Assembly: GCF_001641265.1 (NCBI RefSeq)
Contig: NW_020167520.1
Span: forward strand, 1,426,001-1,490,000
Direction of reading: 5' to 3'
Source of the DNA: Pseudogymnoascus destructans
Lineage: Eukaryota > Ascomycota > Leotiomycetes > Thelebolales > Thelebolaceae
DNA: 64,000 nt
The notes under the pieces are model-generated. The model was not told the DNA's origin. It did no database searches and was given only the letters and a program-made list of their open reading frames with translations. This document shows, piece by piece, positions 60,608 to 64,000 of the stretch (within the stretch, counting starts at the first letter, position 1; every line of letters starts with the position of its first letter). A program made the translations under genes and the position numbers.

Positions 60608-60998
60608 GATGCTCTATCAACCGTAGCTTTCGTTCGTTGCCCTTTGCCTTTGGGTGACGGTAAAGTAAGGCGAAGGAAGGAAAGACATTGCTTAAATACA
60701 TAATATCGACGAGGAAACTCCTTACTTACTAAACGGTGAAGCCCCATAATAAGCTGACACTTGGTGGGTATTGTTCGGTCAGATTTCCGTTCCTAAATCC
60801 TTGGGGTTCGCCATATCGGTCCAGGGATCTACATTGTGGATATAGCGACCTTGTTGCCAATTGGCAACTGCTCTTCCAAGGAGCTTGGCATGGTCCACCG
60901 CCTTGCTCACAAACAACGCCATGGCGGCGGCATGGCTGGGCAGGCAACCTCCAGGACGAATACTGCGCAATTATAGTACATACGTAAGGCGCATTTAA
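60608..60998. other. Spacer, no gene seen
   Basis: Upstream region of the methyltransferase gene; CT-rich on the coding strand near the start. A short open frame at 60736-60987 has no resemblance to known proteins. Confidence 0.4.
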
Positions 60999-61445
60999 TC
61001 GGTAAACGAAAATTATACCCTGTAATTTGACCGTAATGAAAATTATACCCTGTTGTGATTACTAACCCACCACGTGAGGCTTACAGCCAGCTCTCCAAAG
61101 TGATAATTGTACAACACTCACCTGTCCTGGCGTAGCTTCGTCCTGCTGATTCGCCAGCCGCCGCTCTCATTGTGGCATAAGATGGCTTCGTCAAGCCACC
61201 TCAAACCACAACGCTAGGAGCTGCTGCTGGCCTCATATGTGATAGAGGCATCAGAGAGGTTAATAGGGGGGTATAGGGTGCTTACAGGCAGCAAAGGGTG
61301 GAGGAGTAAGGGAGGTAGTCGCTGTCGCTCTTCATGGCGAGAGGAGGGCTGTGGGGGACGGTGAGCGTCACGTGGTGACTTATTAATTACGACAGGGTAG
61401 AATTTTTATTACGGTCAAATTACAGCGTATAATTTTCATTTACCG
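60999..61445. mobile_element. MITE with ~75-bp inverted repeats and TTAA flanks
   Basis: 447 bp between TTAA at 60995-60998 and TTAA at 61446-61449. The arms run from CGGTAAACGAAAATTATACC on the left to the matching complement ending ATTTACCG on the right, with about 85% identity over ~75 bp. Each arm contains the block GAAAATTATACCCTGT twice in direct order. The interior is non-coding. TTAA targets are typical of piggyBac-like elements, but no transposase is present. Confidence 0.8.
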
Positions 61446-61658
61446 TTAAAGGAAAGGGTTAAATACCTCAACATCTTAAATCCTGATTTGATGTAGAAAG
61501 GGTGAGATGCGCAGCAAAGCCGATCCTTCCATCGTCACAAACTACAGGGGTGGAACGATACAATCATCATCTCAGCCTCATAAAACAGCGCATAACGACA
61601 AAATACCCTCTCTCCCATCATCCTGAAAGAAACAGACTTGTTCTCAAACAAATAAAAA

Positions 61659-62539
61659 ATGGGGAAGGTTACAGTGCACCAAAGCACTCATCTCGCATCG
61701 GCCAAATGCCTGCGCGCGGGCTTCCTCTCCTCGGCCTCCGACATCGTCGTCACCCTTACTGTCATTGTCACCATAATCGCGATCTCAGCGCTGACTGTCT
61801 GGCTACGAAACACTGCTAGGCCCTCTTCGAAAGAGAAAGAGGCCCCAGCCGCCGCTGCGACATCAAGCACAGAGCCAGAGAGCGACGAATCTGAGAATGA
61901 CCGCCCCCATATGCACCACGTGCCTCGTCCCCATCTGCCGCCGAACCAGCGTCGGATAAGGCAGTAGTCGACTTTCCGAATCCCAGAGATACGGCATCTG
62001 CATTCGTGCTCGGAACGATCCTCTTTGCTGCTCAGGTGTTTGCGCTCGCCACACTCTTCTTCGGCTTCCAGCACCTGAACTACTGTCCCGAGGTCGAGCC
62101 AAACGCACCGCTCGGCGCTTGGAGTATTATCGGGTGGTGCTTCTACGGCATCCTCGTTCTGGTTGCAAGCTCGGGATTCGTATCGTGGGGTTTGCTCTGC
62201 TGGTATGTTGGCGGCGGGAAGAAGCAGTATTTGATGCTTGATATTATCCCGTTAGGTATTTTTGTTGGGGTGGGCGTGCCATTCTATGCCCTCTACACGG
62301 GGGCGATTGAGGTGGTGCGGGGGTGGCAGAAGTGGTTTTGTGGGGTGACGTTTGAGGAGGAGCAGGATGTTGTTTATTTCTATGTATACACATGTATCTG
62401 CAGTCGTTTAATTACCCCCGAAATTCATCCTGAGCGCAATACTTGGCTCATCCTTCCCTGTATCTACCTCGACCTTCCTGCCGGTCTTCTGCCCGGTTCT
62501 AAGGACTTCTTCCATAAACGCCCGGTGGCTCTCACTTAG
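61659..62539 (+). pseudogene. Multi-span membrane protein with a one-base frameshift
   Basis: ATG at 61659; the first helix is IVVTLTVIVTIIAISALTVW, followed by a Ser/Glu/Ala-rich linker. The frame ends at 61967, but coding clearly continues in another frame from ~61905 (APRASSPSAAEPASDKAVVD) into three more helices (VLGTILFAAQVFALATLFFG, IIGWCFYGILVLVASSGFVS, IIPLGIFVGVGVPFYALYTG). One extra C in the run CCGCCCCCAT at ~61906 would join the frames, so this is a homopolymer deletion or a sequencing error. The open frame runs to 62539, overlapping the 3' end of the convergent gene by ~130 bp; the true stop may have been altered. Family not recognised. Confidence 0.6.
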
Positions 62540-64000
62540 CCCGGCAACCACGGCCTTGAAACCTCCTGGGTCTACAGCCGCGAGACCCAGCAACCTGGCG
62601 CCGGTCTCTTGGTAAAATTCGTCTCCCTCTCCTTCCGAGTTGGCCCTTGCCAGTAGCATTGGGATGACCAGCGACATCGCAATTCCCTTCTTATCGTCTG
62701 GGAGGGTAGCAACATATCTTGTGAGCGTTTGCGCGACTAAGTATCGTGCTTTCTCGGGGTCTTCGGTCTCTGTATTGGAGACGAAGGCGATGAGGTGTGG
62801 GAGAAGGTATCTTGCAATAGATTGATCTGCTGCCGATTTGGGAGTCTGAAGTAGGAGGGTGCGAATGCAATTCGCTGCCACTTTAGCAGCCTAGAACCCA
62901 GTTAGTAATTTATTTCATACATATAGAGTGGGAGGTATTACCATGCAATCGTTTAGGCAGTCCAAGGTTTCGTCTAGAAACTTGACGACCAAGGGGTCGC
63001 TGGCGGACAACGTGTTCACACCGCTCGTCATGAGAACAGTACACGCCAATAGCGAGTTCTTCACACAAGGAAGGGCATTGTCAGACTCTCGCTTTTGGGC
63101 GTGCATGTATATTGACATGAATCGTCTCAAGCAGCCTCTCAGTTGCTCTTGGCTGGCTTCGTCAGACTTCATGGCATTTTCCTTGGAAATGCTGCTGATA
63201 AACCGTTTCAGGATCGGTAGCGATGTGGGAACAACAACGGTCTGGTAGCTAGGTGTTCCGAGAACGGTTGCGAATATGTGGATTATACAGGCGTGCAGAT
63301 CTGTTTTGATGATGGACGGGAAAACCTCAGCGGCGTCCACAAGGGCGTTCAATGAAAGGCGGATCAGCGACACGGCCTCTTCCGTGAGGTTTGCCGATCG
63401 GTTGGATTGTTGCTGTTTTGCCAGGCTTGGAAGTATTCCAGCAAGTACAAGGACTATTATGCGTGTCAACTCGAAGAGCTGCTCAATGTCCTCAGATAAA
63501 TCGCTGCCATCTGGCGATGTTGCGTTTTTAGTTCCTGAAGGATGCGAGACACAGAGCCCTCGAGCGATTTCAACGATGACTTTTTGTACATCCAATCCCT
63601 CCGTGAGAACAAGACGATCAAGAAGGTCCATTGTCTCCGAGAAGATGGCTTCTCTATAAATCGCATGACCAGAAACGCTCGGGTGCAAAATCCGTTTCAA
63701 AGCAACGAGAATTTCGAGAGATTGCTCTTTCGTTGCTAGAGCATCGTTGCCAGGTTTGGCAACCAAGGCTTCAAATGCAATACCAAACAATACGAAAAAG
63801 AACGCAACTGGTTCATCACGATAGTTGATCTCGTTTCCTTTGCGCTTCACGGCTGACTTCTCATCGGTGGATGGTTCATCGACTTCTTTACCGTCAAGAG
63901 CATCAAAAACGAATTCGCTGTCCTGCTCGATCAAGCTTGCAATTGCGTCGACAAGCTTCAGCCACGAGTCTTGGTAGAATTTCAGTAGTGTTTCTCTGTT
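62408..64000 (-). CDS. HEAT-repeat protein, HEATR5/Laa1-like, C-terminal part
   Basis: Minus strand, entering from beyond 64000 and ending at 62408. Exons 64000-62942 and 62890-62408 are separated by a 51-nt intron (GTAATA..TCTAG) in phase 0. About 514 residues of alternating amphipathic helices are visible (LLKFYQDSWLKLVDAIASLI, QSLEILVALKRILHPSV, LPHLIAFVSNTETEDPEKAR), an alpha-solenoid with no enzymatic motif. The end, DEPSIALRMNFGGN, resembles the conserved C-terminus of the HEATR5/Laa1 family, which helps AP-1/clathrin traffic at Golgi and endosomes. The family call rests on remembered similarity and should be tested by search. The 5' part lies outside the window. Confidence 0.65.

Noticed and set aside
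1..64000. CRISPR arrays, rRNA or tRNA genes
   Set aside because: No regularly spaced array and no tRNA or rRNA-like sequence noticed by eye; a tRNAscan run would settle the tRNA question.

Overview
The window is nuclear DNA of a filamentous ascomycete, most like an Aspergillus or Penicillium relative (Eurotiomycetes). This rests on short GT-AG introns with CTAAC/CTAAT branch sites, fungal gene families (NHX antiporter, sucrose-type MFS carrier, JEN-type carboxylate carrier, HET domain, GPI-anchored wall protein) and fungal transposons (chromodomain Ty3/gypsy, copia, pogo/Fot1, Tc1). The species cannot be named from sequence alone.

Layout. (1) About 1-12,000 is ordinary gene space: a secreted histidine-phosphatase-like gene, an endosomal Na+/H+ exchanger, a sucrose/alpha-glucoside carrier, a repeat-rich GPI protein, a broken JEN-like permease and an unknown conserved-looking gene whose start codon lies in a hairpin. 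(2) About 12,000-59,000 is a nested transposon island interrupted by one housekeeping gene, an N-terminal protein methyltransferase at 23.4-24.3 kb. (3) About 59,800-64,000 returns to genes: a methyltransferase, a TTAA-flanked MITE, a membrane protein with a one-base frameshift, and the 3' end of a HEATR5/Laa1-like gene that runs off the window.

The island. A complete chromovirus (copy 1, 14402-20836, +) has a near-identical partner (copy 2) on the opposite strand. Copy 2 is split: its bulk lies at 38183-43832 (-), but its 5' LTR and gag start lie at 46138-46900 (+). Flipping 43833-46900 back repairs copy 2 to the expected length, restores its ACAAC target duplication, and puts three scattered pieces of a host transposase gene in order on one strand. 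This is therefore a 3.07-kb two-break inversion. Other layers are an intact pogo element (21400-23259), a frameshifted pogo abutting an older one (28835-31415), a copia element in opposed halves (25100-28050), five copies of a ~0.9-kb copia-type LTR, and nested gypsy elements at 48-58 kb. One of those carries a solo LTR containing shuffled pogo pieces.

Best candidate for something undescribed: the chromovirus carries an antisense ORF at its 3' end, overlapping the end of pol. It encodes a Cys cluster with exactly the spacing of a fungal Zn(II)2Cys6 domain, followed by a charged coiled coil. A second, unrelated gypsy-type element has a plus-strand, intron-containing Cys-rich ORF in the equivalent antisense 3' position (48878-49590). 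The chromovirus also has a textbook -1 slippery heptamer (A AAA AAC) one codon before the stop of its linker ORF, leading straight into pol.
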